Position numbers and translations under genes: made by a program. The notes under the pieces are model-generated. The model ran no database searches. It saw nothing but the letters and a program-made list of their open reading frames with translations, and had not been told where the DNA came from. From Epiperipatus broadwayi (Eukaryota; Onychophora; Udeonychophora; Euonychophora; Peripatidae), in NCBI GenBank assembly GCA_028023455.1, contig JAQFVV010013315.1:62001-126000 (forward strand): DNA of 64,000 nucleotides. The letters are read 5' to 3'. Positions 1 through 11,473 of this stretch are shown piece after piece. Each line of letters starts with the position of its first letter. Position 1 is the stretch's first letter.

Positions 1-14
1 GTAGGTATATTTTT

Positions 15-64
15 AAACCATTAAGCATCACATGATACTGTATGGAGAGTTTTGCTCTGTTTAT
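15..64 (+). mobile_element. FB1 element, minimal 50-bp form
   Basis: Leader AAACCATTAAGCATCACATGAT joins directly onto the terminus ACTGTATGGAGAGTTTTGC. It is flanked by a perfect 10-bp direct repeat GTATATTTTT (5-14 and 65-74). No palindromic body is present. The same leader and terminus enclose palindromes of several hundred bp elsewhere in this window. Confidence 0.7.
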
Positions 65-74
65 GTATATTTTT

Positions 75-2820
75 GTTGTTGTTGTTTATTTTAAAATCTT
101 CATTTAAATTTATATTACATAAATTAAAATGACTGTATGAAACTTTAAAAAAAAATAGTCACTTTTAGATTTTATGTTTATATATACATACATTCATATA
201 AAAAAATGCACTTAGTTTAGTAGTTTAATTTTTATGTTTGTTTTTTATTCTTGTTTTTAAAAGTACAGATTTTAAAGTAATTTGATTATTGTGGGTACAT
301 TTTAAATTGTACTTTTAGTCGGTCTTTTTAAAAATTAGCATTGCGATTATATAAAAAAAATAATGATTTAATATTCAAACACTTTGTGTCATGATTTTTA
401 AACTTTGCATTGGGCGTATTTCATTTATTAAATTTAAAAAAATTGTTTTTAATATAAGTTTAAAAGATAAAAATGGGAGATGGATCGATAGGGTTGAATA
501 AAATTTTTGTTAAATTATTTCTTTTAATTTTTAATTCTAACTGCGCTTAACAGAAATGTGATGAATGGTATACTGTATTGTGTTCATGTGAAATAAATAT
601 TTAAATTATTTCTAATAATTACATTGTGGTGGGGGGGGGTACAAAAAGTTATATTTCATTATATAGCACCAATATAAAATGGCAGTGAGATCATGATCTA
701 CTCCTAGATTTATAAAATATGCATGTTCCCAATCAATTATAATGTCTGTATTCATTTCAGCATTTTATGAAAAAAATGAATGTTTTTATTGCTCTGGTGG
801 AGTCCGCATGATGCTTGAGTATTAGAAGTACAGAATTGGGGGTCTATCCATGGTTTTACGCCCCATGTCCACCACATCATTGTGCTAAGCTATACGGAGA
901 TTTGTTTTATCTTTGGATAGTAGTATTTCCATTTTCATTGTTTTTCTATCGGGAATCAGAAAAATCTTACTTTCAGAAAAAATTATCTGCTTGTGGCAGT
1001 ATTATTAGCGATTAAATCAGTAAAAGCAGATCTATTTTGAATTTGAAATTTAATATTTCAACGATCAGGAATATAATAAAAATTTCTAATACACTTGAAC
1101 TGGATTTAATAACTACAGAATTGTTCTTTACTTTTTTATTTAAGTAAAATTATATTGACAGCTGAAAAACCTTCTTTATTTCTTTACCTCAATTATTTAG
1201 TTTGTATATTTGAAACAGCTTTGTATAGTCTACTACTGAACAAAAATCTTTTCAGTGTTCTTTGGCAGAGAAAAAGTAAGGGAAAAGATATATATTATTT
1301 ACCTGATTAGTGAGAGATTTTGTTTCTTTATAACCATCCATGTAATAATAGATATCACTTACTGATCAAGAAATGGATGTCTATTTGGGTTGGGTCTGTT
1401 GTGACTTCTGAAAAAGTTTTTAAATTTTACCCAACTTTGAATCCTTGACTGTAATATTGTTGATCAATAAAGAAATCAAACATCCTGAAGTCTTTAGTCA
1501 GGTATATGTCTAAAATAAATCCTTTATATACTATTTCATTTCAGCAAATTATTGTATACTTGAGTAATCCATAGATCCTAGATGATAAAGTTTAATTAAA
1601 CCCCTTCTATTTATCACTCTGGAATAATTTTTTGCTTATGGTCTTCATTAGTGAGGATTTTTAGATTATTATATGATTTTTTTTTGTTTTAATGTATGTG
1701 TATGTATAAAGAAATTTTCTCTTCATGAATATCTACTTATTTAACAATACTCAGATTCATTATTTTAACTATATATATTTTTTATTTTTTAACATAGGAA
1801 AGAAATATAAACATTTTCATAGGAAACATTATAATGTAGATTCAAGAAGGACATTCAAATTATTTGGAAAGAGATATTGTTTTGGTTTACTTAGAGTTTT
1901 CCTACTATTAATTGATAAATGGATTTTTAGAAAGTAACGATCTCATGTTAACATAGATTGTGGCACTATGCTTACTGTTAAAGTAAAAATTATAATTACA
2001 ATATGATGCTATCTAGGGCATGTGGCATAATTTTATGATCATTAAGCCCATAGTTTATATTATCTTTTACATAGCAATAATAAAAAATTTGTTTTAGATG
2101 TGTGATTAACATTATGTTTATTTTATGTTTAGGATGCATGATGATTTTAACAAATAATCAATTTTTATTGCATTTTGTAAGTTATATTATTCTCTAGGGC
2201 AATTAATTTTGGACCTATTATTATTTGTCTTCATGGTTAATAAAAAAATATAATGAATAATACAATAAAGATGCAACAAGTTTATAATTTCCTTTTCAAA
2301 GTTTAATTAGATTATTTCTTAATTGAAATTAAGATTTCAGTAATTTGGTCACTGTTGTAAGAGGCCAGACTGTTATATTATTTCTCACCAGTGATTAAAG
2401 TTATTTTATTGCTAGTTTCTTTCTTTGTTATTTGACTGAATATAAAGTCTGTTTTAAAAAAATGACTGAACAATTCCCCAAAAATGTTTTGACTTGATAG
2501 AATTTTAGAGTACGGTTATATTATTAGATTAGCTGTCACATATAAGAAATCAGTTTGCTTTCATAAAATCCAGGCCTTGTCTAGCTGTTATAATGATAAT
2601 ACAAAGTTAATACTTGTGTTTAATATTCTTGTATTATTAAATCTCATTAATTTTTAATATAATTCAATATGAAATAGTGTAAACAGACCTATATGGAAAA
2701 TTTTGAAAGCAAAAATATGATTTTTCTCAATATAACAATATTTTTTATCTGAATAGATTACCAAATGGATTCGATGTTTTTTTTTATAATTGAATGGTTC
2801 TATTGCTCAGTAGTTCATAA
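75..2820. other. AT-rich non-coding stretch
   Basis: I see only AT-rich sequence with homopolymer A/T runs and a G run near 629-639. Short open frames here (for example 815-1015 and 1725-1937) show no recognisable motif. Confidence 0.6.
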
Positions 2821-2821
2821 A

Positions 2822-2886
2822 AAAGTTTGAACCCTTGAAGTGATAGTTCTCCAGAAGTTACAACTTTACCACTGCACCTAACCATG
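2822..2886 (-). mobile_element. Possible tRNA-derived SINE head (degenerate)
   Basis: On the minus strand an A-box-like TTAGGTGCAGTGG is followed about 40 nt later by a B-box-like GGGTTCAAACT and a T-rich stretch. The spacing suits a pol III internal promoter. No target duplication was found. Confidence 0.35.
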
Positions 2887-3365
2887 TAAAGCCTTTACTT
2901 TAAATGGTCTGCTTAAATAAAAAACTTGAATAGAATAAAAAAAAATATCACATTGTAAGTGAATTGTGTCTAAAAAACATAAGGGCTTCCTAATTTTTTT
3001 TGCAAAATTCAGTTAAGATATTCCGAATTTAAATAATAACTTTAAATAAGATGTTCTACAAAATTGAATGTTTGTTACTCATGCATTAGTTGATATATCA
3101 CTGCACTGAACCCTATAATTGGAAAGTTACAGATTCAGAGATTAGTTCTCAGTTTAATGTAAAAGTATTGGATTACCCAAATTCAACAACTAAATGCTTA
3201 AACTGCCATTAATTACTGAACATCATGTGACTTTTGGCTGAATATACTATACTATTAGTAGGGATATTTTAGTAATTTGATTTGTTTAAAAGATGTGTAA
3301 ATTGTTGCTATTAATAACTTTAATACAGAAAACTACATAGTTTTATTATTTAAAACATGATTATT

Positions 3366-3478
3366 GTCTTGCGTTGTTAGCCGAGAGGTATCGCAACCGC
3401 CATGCAAGCAAGTAGTTGGTTGCAGACGGTTGTGGGTTCGCGTCCTGGCCGATGCTATGACATATGAAAAAAAAAAAA
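3366..3478 (+). mobile_element. tRNA-derived SINE, subfamily 1
   Basis: A tRNA-like head contains an A box (TTAGCCGAGAGG) and a B box (GGGTTCGCGTCC), ends in GATGCTATGACATATG and carries an A tail. It is flanked by a perfect 14-bp target duplication AAAACATGATTATT (3352-3365 and 3479-3492). The total is about 113 bp. It is non-autonomous and presumably moved by a LINE. Confidence 0.9.
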
Positions 3479-3492
3479 AAAACATGATTATT

Positions 3493-4177
3493 AAAATTGA
3501 GTACTAAGGAGTTTAATGTACTGATGGAAGAGAATATTTTCCGAGTTCAATGACTATTACATGTAATTCAATTCTACCTCTTCTACAAAACTTTAGGTCA
3601 ACTCCTGAGAAACATGGCATTTGATTAATTATTATATCTGAATAGTAATCACATTCTTTGGTATATAGTTGGTTTACTCTAGGATTAAATCTCCAAACAT
3701 TTTACTCTATGATTTGAAACCATTATGTATTAAGTAAACATTGTTAATTATGATTCATACTAATCCCCAATGAGATCACCAGTAACAAATTGACTTTATA
3801 AGACATCACTTTCTGATCATTAATCATATAATAAAATGTAAATTAATGTCACATTTAGTTGTGTTACAATCACTAAATTATTACAAGTAAAAATAGTATC
3901 TTGCTCATAAATGCAGTCATTTAATCTTCATGAATCAATATATTATATATAATTTATGTATGCTAGGAATGACATTGACCTAATGACTATCTCTGGCAGT
4001 AAATAAAATGTGTTACAAAGGCATTAATTTGTATAAAATTAGTTTTGGGTAGCTTAAGAAAGAATTGAATTCTTTGTTAAATGTATTAAGGCACTTACAA
4101 TATTGGAACTAAATCTCTGGCTCCTGACTTTTATAACAGAAATAAACCCAAATCATAGCAAAAGATCTTTCCCAATT
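3493..4177. other. AT-rich non-coding stretch
   Basis: No gene, RNA or repeat recognised between the SINE and the next foldback element. Confidence 0.5.
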
Positions 4178-4189
4178 ACATAGCTAGTG

Positions 4190-4384
4190 TTAATTAAAAC
4201 AGGCAAAACTCACTATATGTATTGCCACTCACTGCAAGCTAGAGTAATCAATGGATACCAGAAGGCATGTGCATAAAATCATTGATTACTCTAGCTTCAG
4301 TGAATGGCAATATGTATAGTGAGTTTTGTCTGTTTAATAAGTTATAAACAAGCATAAGAAATAGTGATCATGTGATGTTTATTG
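4190..4384 (-). mobile_element. FB1 foldback element, short palindromic form
   Basis: Inverted arms at about 4196-4253 and 4281-4336 pair over some 55 bp (AGGCAAAACTCACTATA... against its complement). The leader, in reverse orientation, is CATCACATGATCACTATTTC at the right end. A perfect 12-bp direct repeat ACATAGCTAGTG flanks it (4178-4189 and 4385-4396). The body belongs to the variant with TATATGTATTGCCACTCACTG arms, shared with the 50.8-kb copy. Confidence 0.85.
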
Positions 4385-4396
4385 ACATAGCTAGTG

Positions 4397-6237
4397 CATA
4401 GAAAATCTGTCAGAAAAGTTAATAGAGTTGATTGACTCTTTAGTAGTGTTTATTTTATCTGATTCCTCTGTTCTGAATATATATAGCAAATATTACTATT
4501 GACTAAGAAATAAACAAGAATTCAGAAATAATTTTTTTTATAATAATATGACAGTAATGGAGCAATGAGTTTTTTATTATTCCAAATTTTCATTCATCCC
4601 TCAGCCTGTTGTTAATATTAAAAGACACAAATTTAAGATAACAAATTTGTGAAACTTGCTCTATCTTAACAAACTTTCATTTGAGAATAATAGAGATTAC
4701 ATTTGATAATTCATGACTTGACTTTGATATACATTTCCTTAGGATTTGGGGCTATTCTTTTCTACTTTTTTCCATTAATCAAGGTCCACTCTCTTCTTCA
4801 ACTATTCATTTGTTTGTTTGGCTCATAATTGATGCTGTTTTCTCAGGTATATTTTGACCTTTAAGTCCACCATTATGCAAAGAGATTAAAATCTTCTTCA
4901 AGCAGTCACTTTGAAGGATTACCAGAGTTGTGTTTAGAAACATCTTTTTTATTACTATTTTTATATGTACTTGGGTTTTTTTTTTGTGAAGTCATTTGTG
5001 ATAGCTGTCCTTATCATTTTGAATATTTATGTCTTTTTGACATTAATGTTACTTTAATCATTCAGATAAAATTCTTGCTTATTACCACTTGAGTCCAAAT
5101 TGGACTATGGAACAAGTAATTATTGTTCTAGTTTCTTATGTCTTTCAGTCATTTCAGCATTTCTCACTAAGGCAATCTACAATTACATAATCTAGTTTAT
5201 AGTATTGGCAGTAACTATATTATCTTTCTCTTATAATAATTTATCCTATATCAAAATAAATAAAACACTAGTTGTGTTTATCCCTGAAGAAATATTACAA
5301 GAATCAAAACTTTTTCATTTTAATGAATTTAAATCTGTTGCTAACAGATTGTGCTTTTTATTTTACTTATGTCTGTAATGTCTGCTTTAGCTTTCTCATC
5401 ATTGGAACATATATTAATATGAATGATATGGGAGTTGTGGCGTATGAAAACATAGTTTTTTTTTTCATTCTAAAATGCAATCTTGAATTCAGATTTTATT
5501 TTCATACCATCCAATTGTTAGATACTTACAGAGAATCCCTTAGATAGTAACAAAAAAAACAAAATCTATTTTATTTATTGACTTGACATCCTTCAAGGCA
5601 TTCATGAAATTTGCATAATGAGAAGTTTTTGGCAAAAAGTTCATCAAAATTGTTGTCATTATATATATGATGAAAAGTATAAAGACCTTAAATATTCACA
5701 CTAAATTGAAAATCACATGTGAGAGTAACATATTTCAGCTGCTCAAGTAGACAAAATTTTTGATCTAATGTATTATTTAAGTTTGCCACATGTATTGGTT
5801 TTTAGTACTTGCTGTTATACAACTTAACTGTTCTCCAACTCAATTTTTTTTCTAGCTTGCATCATTGCAATCCTTCTGTACTTACTAAAGGATTATAAAG
5901 CTGACACATTATGAACATGGGTTATGATTTCTAAGTAATATATCATTCAATTATTATGGTTAATTAATCTTGTAATAATTATTAGAAGTATTGATATCAC
6001 TTATGACTTTATAAAGTTTTTTATTATAACCAAATAAAATTACTTTTTTCCAAATTATATATTGTTGGGATTTTACTTATCTATCAGGTTTCTCTATACC
6101 AAGGTTAACCATGCTGAAAGTTAAAAATTAAAATCACACTTGAAAGGGTATTCACATCACTTTTCAAAAATTTGTAATACTTGAGTAGCACATAAGTAAC
6201 CATATTTCATAGTGGCTAAGTTTGAAATCTATAAGTG
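4397..6237. other. AT-rich non-coding stretch
   Basis: No recognisable gene. The 91-codon frame at 5272-5547 has low-complexity hydrophobic content and no known motif. Confidence 0.5.
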
Positions 6238-6495
6238 AATTGATAAAACACATACATTAAAAACCTTCCTCTTCAAGCACATAGGCATGTTTCATTTTAA
6301 TAATTATATTTATCAAAATCATTCCATAATTCTTTCATTAATTTCTCTATTATGCTTCTATCTATAAACTAGTATTGGTATTTATTATCAACCTTTATTT
6401 TTAGTCATACTTTCTTGTTTTTATCCGATAAGTCTTCAATGGTTTCAAAAGCTTTGAAACATTTTCTTGCATAATCAACGAATATCATCTGTGAA
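6238..6495 (-). pseudogene. Diverged RTE-type LINE fragment
   Basis: The minus strand reads relics such as LSDKNKKV and matches the 34.5-kb and 45.7-kb RTE copies at 'acat...ttaaaaacctt...ttcaa.cacat.g.cat'. Many stops and frameshifts are present. It is an old, 5'- and 3'-truncated remnant. Confidence 0.55.
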
Positions 6496-6628
6496 GTATA
6501 AATGTTTTTAAAATTTCCATTTTTTTTTTATTTCTACACCTTGCCAATTTAATCCATGAAATATTTCCCATTTTGAAGACATAAAGTCTAATTAATATTA
6601 ATGTTCGTATTATAACCATATATATACA

Positions 6629-7312
6629 ATGATCAAATATTCAGTGAATGAGTTTATAAAGAATAAAGGAATTATAGAATATTATAGATATGTGGAAGAA
6701 ATTATTGTTATTGGAAATAGTAGAAGTATTGATAAGCTTATTAATGATTTGAATAATTATAAATATAAAATTAGATTTACAGTGGAGAAAGAGATAAATG
6801 GGTTAAAATATTTCAATATTTTTGTGAAAAGAGTAATGATGAATGAAATAATAGTTAAGCATTATACTAAAGGTAGAAAAATTAGAGGTTTAATTCATCC
6901 ACAGTCATATCTGCTATGGTATCAAAAAGTGGGGATTTTAACAAGCTTTAAGTTAATAAATGATAAACTTGCATTAGATAAGAAAGACTCATTTGAGCAA
7001 AAATTAGAAGTAGAGAATGATTATATTAAAAAGGAAAGTATATAAAAATTAGTAAGAGAGAAATTACCAAATAATGTAAGAATAGCTTGGGAAAATAGTA
7101 AATCTTTGGGTAGATGGTTATGTGATACAAATAGGATAAATGATATTAATAGTAAGGTATTTATGGTTTATAAAATTGAATGAAGAAATTATAATAAGGT
7201 ATATATAGGACAGACATGAATAATGATAAGTGATAGAAGGAAGGAATATGATAGATCAAATAATAGGAAAGATATTAGATCAGGACCGTATATATATACA
7301 TTATTTAGATAC
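6629..7312 (+). pseudogene. Penelope-like element relic: RT C-terminus plus GIY-YIG endonuclease
   Basis: One reading frame covers the whole segment, interrupted only by in-frame stops (TAA at 7043, TGA near 7172 and 7217). The N-terminal part reads YYRYVEEIIVIGNS, the position of the catalytic YVDD motif of Penelope-like reverse transcriptases, with both Asp changed to Glu. After it come KYKIRFTVEKEINGLKYFNI and HPQSY, typical of the PLE RT thumb. The C-terminal part reads VYKIE-stop-RNYNKVYIGQT-stop, the VYKI.C..C...YIGQT core of the PLE GIY-YIG nuclease, with the first Cys and the Gly after QT replaced by TGA. PLEs retrotranspose using this nuclease. The copy is 5'-truncated and dead. I see no selection on it. 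Confidence 0.8.
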
Positions 7313-7540
7313 TGATAATAAAATGAAATGTGAGGAGAATATTAGATTTATAAAATATATTAAAGATTATCACAAAAGAATATGTTATAAAACTTTTTAC
7401 ATTCAGAAAAATTAGGATAGATGTTTAAATGTAGTTAAAAGTCCAGCAAAATTAGATGGAAAATAGGCATTATTAGATAATTAGAAGATTAAAAAAAATA
7501 GATAGAATTGTGAATGAACATTTATAGGGGGGGGGGGTAT
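7313..7540 (+). other. Probable 3' flank of the Penelope-like relic, with G run
   Basis: AT-rich sequence follows the GIY-YIG remnant and ends near an 11-base G run (7527-7537). Whether this is the element's 3'UTR is unclear. Confidence 0.35.
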
Positions 7541-8372
7541 AATATTTATTTGTTTGTATATGTATATAAAAATATATGCAAATGTATTTATATAGTTTTA
7601 AAAAAAATATGTATTTTTTTTAATTTTATTTATAGGTTTTTAAGTATAATATTAATTATATTATTGCAGGTAAAATAATGTCCAATAGTTGCATTAAATT
7701 TAATTAATAGGTCATGTGATGTATAAAACTATATATCATAAAAAGGTCACAGTCAGAGATGAAAGCCAGTTTGATAATTAAATAATTGTAAATATAATTA
7801 GTTGTTTGTTTGTTCCAATCTTATTTAGATTGATTATTATGTTGTAATCATATAATATAATTACTTCTGTTGTATTTTGATAACTATTTTTCACAACTGA
7901 AAATATTCTAGCTCTCTGTTTTCATATTTCAAAGCTTTAATCAGTAAGAAAATGCTTGTAGAATGTGGAATGAAATGTATTTACATAATATATTAATCCA
8001 AAGCATTTTGTTTTATTAAATATTAATAATTGAAATCTTATTGCTTTGCATTTCTTTTGATGAACTTAAAATATATTTTTTAATAATGCATAATATGTGC
8101 ATTTCTTAAAATGATATATTTAAGTTCGGCATGTTTTGGTAATATTTTAAATGAATCACAATTGCTGAAATGAGAGTTGCTTTGTCTAGAATGAAATGCA
8201 AGGTTAGTTTGTAAATAATTTTATTTCAGCAATTTGATTAATCATTTTTAGGTATATTGAATTACAATTAATTACCATTCTTTTATTGCTAAAACATTTT
8301 TTAAATGTAATTAAATGTTTTTTAATTTTTTTACTGACCAATAGCAGTTGAATCACTGCCATTTTAAAAACA
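7541..8372. other. AT-rich non-coding stretch
   Basis: Nothing recognisable. Confidence 0.5.
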
Positions 8373-8380
8373 TTAGATAG

Positions 8381-9053
8381 GGGATTCCCAACCTGGAGTA
8401 CCTGTATGTCCAGAAGATATAGGAAACTTGTCCATGGGGTATAGTGAATAGCAGGTAAATAAGTATATTATACTATATAATATATTCCAAAAGTAGTTAT
8501 GTTATCAACATGTATCAGTGATGCCAGCAACCTTTCAGGTTTCTTTTTAGACATGGCAACAATGAGGTTGCCTAAACTTTTTTTTCACTTTATGATCCAA
8601 TAACTTAAAATACTCAGGTAAGATTCATGATAGCTAATGAAATTTCCAAGTGGAGGAAATTAAGAAAAGTTTGTCAAAAATTAGTTTACAGTTGGATGAA
8701 TTAACTGATGTCTCTAACTGTGCACAACCTCTTGGTTTTACTAGATATATACATCAGAATGAGATAAAAAAAAGTAATTCTTTTTTTGTAAATCCTTGAA
8801 AGAAACAACAAAGGCAATGGACATTTATGAATTTGGTGAATGATTTTTTTTTTTTTTTAATTCAAATAACCTTTCATTGAAATTAGTATAATCTTGTTGT
8901 ATTGATAGTTCTCCGTTGGGGTAAAAATCAAATTTCACTATTTTTATGAAAATTTTAATTACTGTTTATTTTTATTACAATGAATATGGGGTGCTGGATA
9001 ATTTACTAAAAGTCAATGAAGTACAGAGATCATAAAGATTAGGAACTCCCGCT
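8381..9053 (+). mobile_element. hAT-superfamily DNA transposon remnant
   Basis: The left end GGGATTCCCAACCTGG and the complement of the right end (GGGAGTTCCTAATC) form imperfect terminal inverted repeats of hAT type. Flanking octamers TTAGATAG (8373-8380) and CTAGATAG (9054-9061) match at 7 of 8 positions, as expected for an old 8-bp target duplication. A transposase relic lies inside. Confidence 0.7.
8653..8796 (+). pseudogene. hAT transposase fragment (ZBED-like)
   Basis: Forty-eight codons are open before a TGA. They read ...SLQLDELTDVSNCAQPLGF and RYIHQNEIKK, matching the LDEsTDvs block that carries the first catalytic Asp of hAT transposases and the RYIH segment after it. The remainder (AKD-like region and further) is out of frame or lost in a T run near 8845. 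Non-functional. Confidence 0.75.
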
Positions 9054-9061
9054 CTAGATAG

Positions 9062-9825
9062 TTACTGATTGACTTATCCATCAATAGTGAATAGAAAATA
9101 AAATAAATAACTATATATATAGTATGATTTACTTATATGAGAATATAATTTCATTTGCAAAGTGATACAGATTTTTGTATAGATAAATATTATTATACAT
9201 AAATATTATAATATGAATTGTTTCCCGTCTAAATGCTGTGAAATTGCCTTTTTTTTTGGGATGGGGATGGTTTCCTTGCATATTATGCTAAACCAAAAGC
9301 AGTTTCTATAAATGAGGATAAAAAATAGATTTTATTCAAAAAATCCTTATTTTATAATGTTTAAGATCGATTCCTGATCTTATAATAGCTTTATGATTAT
9401 ATTCTTAGAGCAGCAAAGGAATTCAAAATGGATGAGCTGACTTTGAAATGAATTTTGTAATTTTTTGTGATTTCATGAGTGGCATATTCTCTAAAATCAG
9501 AATTGCTATTATTCTAACCTTTGCAATCTGGCTATCCAGATGCAAGTGTATATTTGAAAATGTCAATCGCGGTGTCTGCAACATCTATATCAAATTACTA
9601 AGCGTCTCAGGAACAGAGATAGATTTCTGGCTCCGGATTGGCTCTTCCATGAAACCTGGGCTAAGGTCAACCTTCTGGAGAAGTGATGGAGGGCAATGGC
9701 CCCCAGTCTCGGACCTCAGCAAGTTCTACAGAGTGAATACTTGACAGCAGTGTAAAAAGAATATAGCTATGTATAGATAAACATGTTCAATTGTATCTAA
9801 TAAATAAATAAAAATTGTAGTATAT
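9062..9825. other. Unassigned stretch with a GC-richer patch
   Basis: A patch at about 9560-9745 is clearly richer in G+C than its surroundings and keeps a frame open to a TGA after ...FYRVNT. I do not recognise the product. It could be an old repeat or an orphan exon-like segment. Confidence 0.3.
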
Positions 9826-9838
9826 AAGAATAAAATGT

Positions 9839-9950
9839 GTCAAGCGTTGTTAGCCGAGAGGGCAGTGCAACTGCCTTGCAAGCAAGCAGTTGGTTGCAGA
9901 CGGTTGTTGTGGGTTCGCCTACCGGCCGATGCTATGACACATGGGGAAAA
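9839..9950 (+). mobile_element. tRNA-derived SINE, subfamily 1
   Basis: Same family as 3366-3478, with A box TTAGCCGAGAGG and B-box region GGGTTCGCCTACC, ending in GCTATGACACATGG plus a short A tail. A perfect 13-bp target duplication AAGAATAAAATGT flanks it (9826-9838 and 9951-9963). Confidence 0.9.
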
Positions 9951-10130
9951 AAGAATAAAATGTAAGTTAATTTGCTTGTCTTAATCCAAAACATTTAAAA
10001 AGAATGGATAAGAGGAAGATAAATAATTTTGATATTCTGACATTTGTATGCAGAGATTGTATTTCCTTTATTTTCACTTTTATTTAAATCAAGTGAGAAT
10101 TGTACCTAGATATAATTTTAACTTATAGTT

Positions 10131-10224
10131 GTTTTTTCATATGTCAAAGCGTTGACCGCGAAGCGAACCCAGGTCAGCTGTTTGGAAGACAGCTATGCTA
10201 ACCACAAGTCCTCCAACGATTGAC
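10131..10224 (-). mobile_element. tRNA-Gly-like SINE, subfamily 2
   Basis: Minus-strand reading: GTTAGCATAGCTGTC...TTCCAAACAGCTGACC and GGTTCGCTTC, similar to glycine tRNA with a TCC anticodon, ending CGCTTTGACATATG and A tail. A perfect 16-bp target duplication ATTTTAACTTATAGTT flanks it (10115-10130 and 10225-10240). Confidence 0.9.
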
Positions 10225-10404
10225 ATTTTAACTTATAGTTTATATTACAATTTTTAAAAAAACTCTCACTATTGACTGTTTTGAAGAAATAAAAAGTCTG
10301 CTATTTGACAAGAACTTTTTAATGAGTTTTTTAATAATAAAATATTTATAATACAAAACAAGTTCACCTCTCTAGCTTCTTTTGTCTTAAACTTGAATAA
10401 TCAT

Positions 10405-10784
10405 TGATTATCAGGTATTTGTAAAATCTCTATCTTTAGGATTTAAATCCTGAATCCTCCGAATGGTTATTTATGATGCTGAGATTTAAAAATGAAAAAA
10501 ATATAGATACGCATCTACGAATAACCTTCAATTCCATTTTACCTGCCAGGCTAAAACTTAGAATTCAAAACAACCTAAGGTTTTTGAATTCAAGCAGGTT
10601 GTCTTAAGTTTAAAACTTTAGACTCAATGTTTTTATTTTCATGGGTAAAATAGAGTTGAACATGTTTGCTAGACTTCCAAGTTTAAATTCCAGACCTCAG
10701 CTGATAAAGGCAAAAGCCAGAAATCATTCCGAAGATTAGAATTTCAATATTAAGGATAGAGATTTATATGCATCTGATAATTAC
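10405..10784. repeat. Degenerate palindromic (foldback) element, family 3
   Basis: The two halves are imperfect reverse complements. Left GATTATCAG...AAATCTCTATC pairs with right GATAGAGATTT...CTGATAATTA. Internally, TTCAATTCCATTTTACC pairs with GGTAAAATAGAGTTGAA, and GAATTCAAAA with TTTTGAATTC at the centre. The arms are about 180 bp. No target duplication was found. Confidence 0.65.
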
Positions 10785-10903
10785 TAATTACTTAAATTTA
10801 CACTAGATAGCACTTCAATAGAGACCTGTTCTTTTATTAAATCATTTTAAGTCGATTGTTTATTTGTTGTTATCATTAAAAAATATATACAAAGCTGTTT
10901 TAT

Positions 10904-11460
10904 AACTGAAATGCAGTCTTGTTATATGCCTGTATCAATATATGTATTATATAGGGTATATGAGCACAGACTTCCATACGACCCACACACTCCACCTTTA
11001 TCTCATAGCACTGATATACTTGAACATATATATATCGAAAACATAAATAATCACCAATATACATATTTCATGCTAAACCAGCAATCATCAGTTGGTCCTG
11101 ATTATTATCTCCACACGTATATGAAATAAGTGCTCAGATATATATTAAGATAGCCAATCTTCATACTTTAAGAGCATTCATCATCAGATTTTCAATTGGA
11201 TGGATGGTTGAAGAGTTGAAGTGTGGAGTGGATTGAAGCCTGTCCAATAAAGTATGAAGATTGGCTATCTTGATACATATCTGAGCACTTATTGCATATA
11301 TGTGTAGAGATGATAATCTGGACCAACTAATGATTGCTGTTTTAGCATGAAATATTTGTATTGGTGATTATTTATCTTTTCGACATATATGTGTTCAAGT
11401 GTATCGGTGTTTTGAGATAGAGTGGAGTGTGGTGTGTGAAAGTCTGTGCTCATATACCCT
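10904..11460 (+). mobile_element. FB2 foldback element with leader
   Basis: A leader of about 49 bp (10904-10952) is followed by a palindrome. The left arm starts AGGGTATATGAGCACAGACTT at 10953, and its complement ends at 11460. The arms are over 200 bp and contain GCTAAACCAGCAATCATCAG and its inverse. A perfect 13-bp target duplication AAAGCTGTTTTAT lies at 10891-10903 and 11461-11473. No coding capacity beyond chance frames. Confidence 0.85.
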
Positions 11461-11473
11461 AAAGCTGTTTTAT

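Noticed and set aside
3366-3478. Working tRNA gene
   Set aside because: An A tail, target duplications and a non-canonical fold identify it as a SINE.
10911-11129. Open frame reading ...MLNQQSSVGPDYYLHTY, with look-alikes at 31764-32075 and 47289-47522
   Set aside because: The three similar translations come from copies of the FB2 repeat arm, not from a protein family. Frames break elsewhere in the same repeat.
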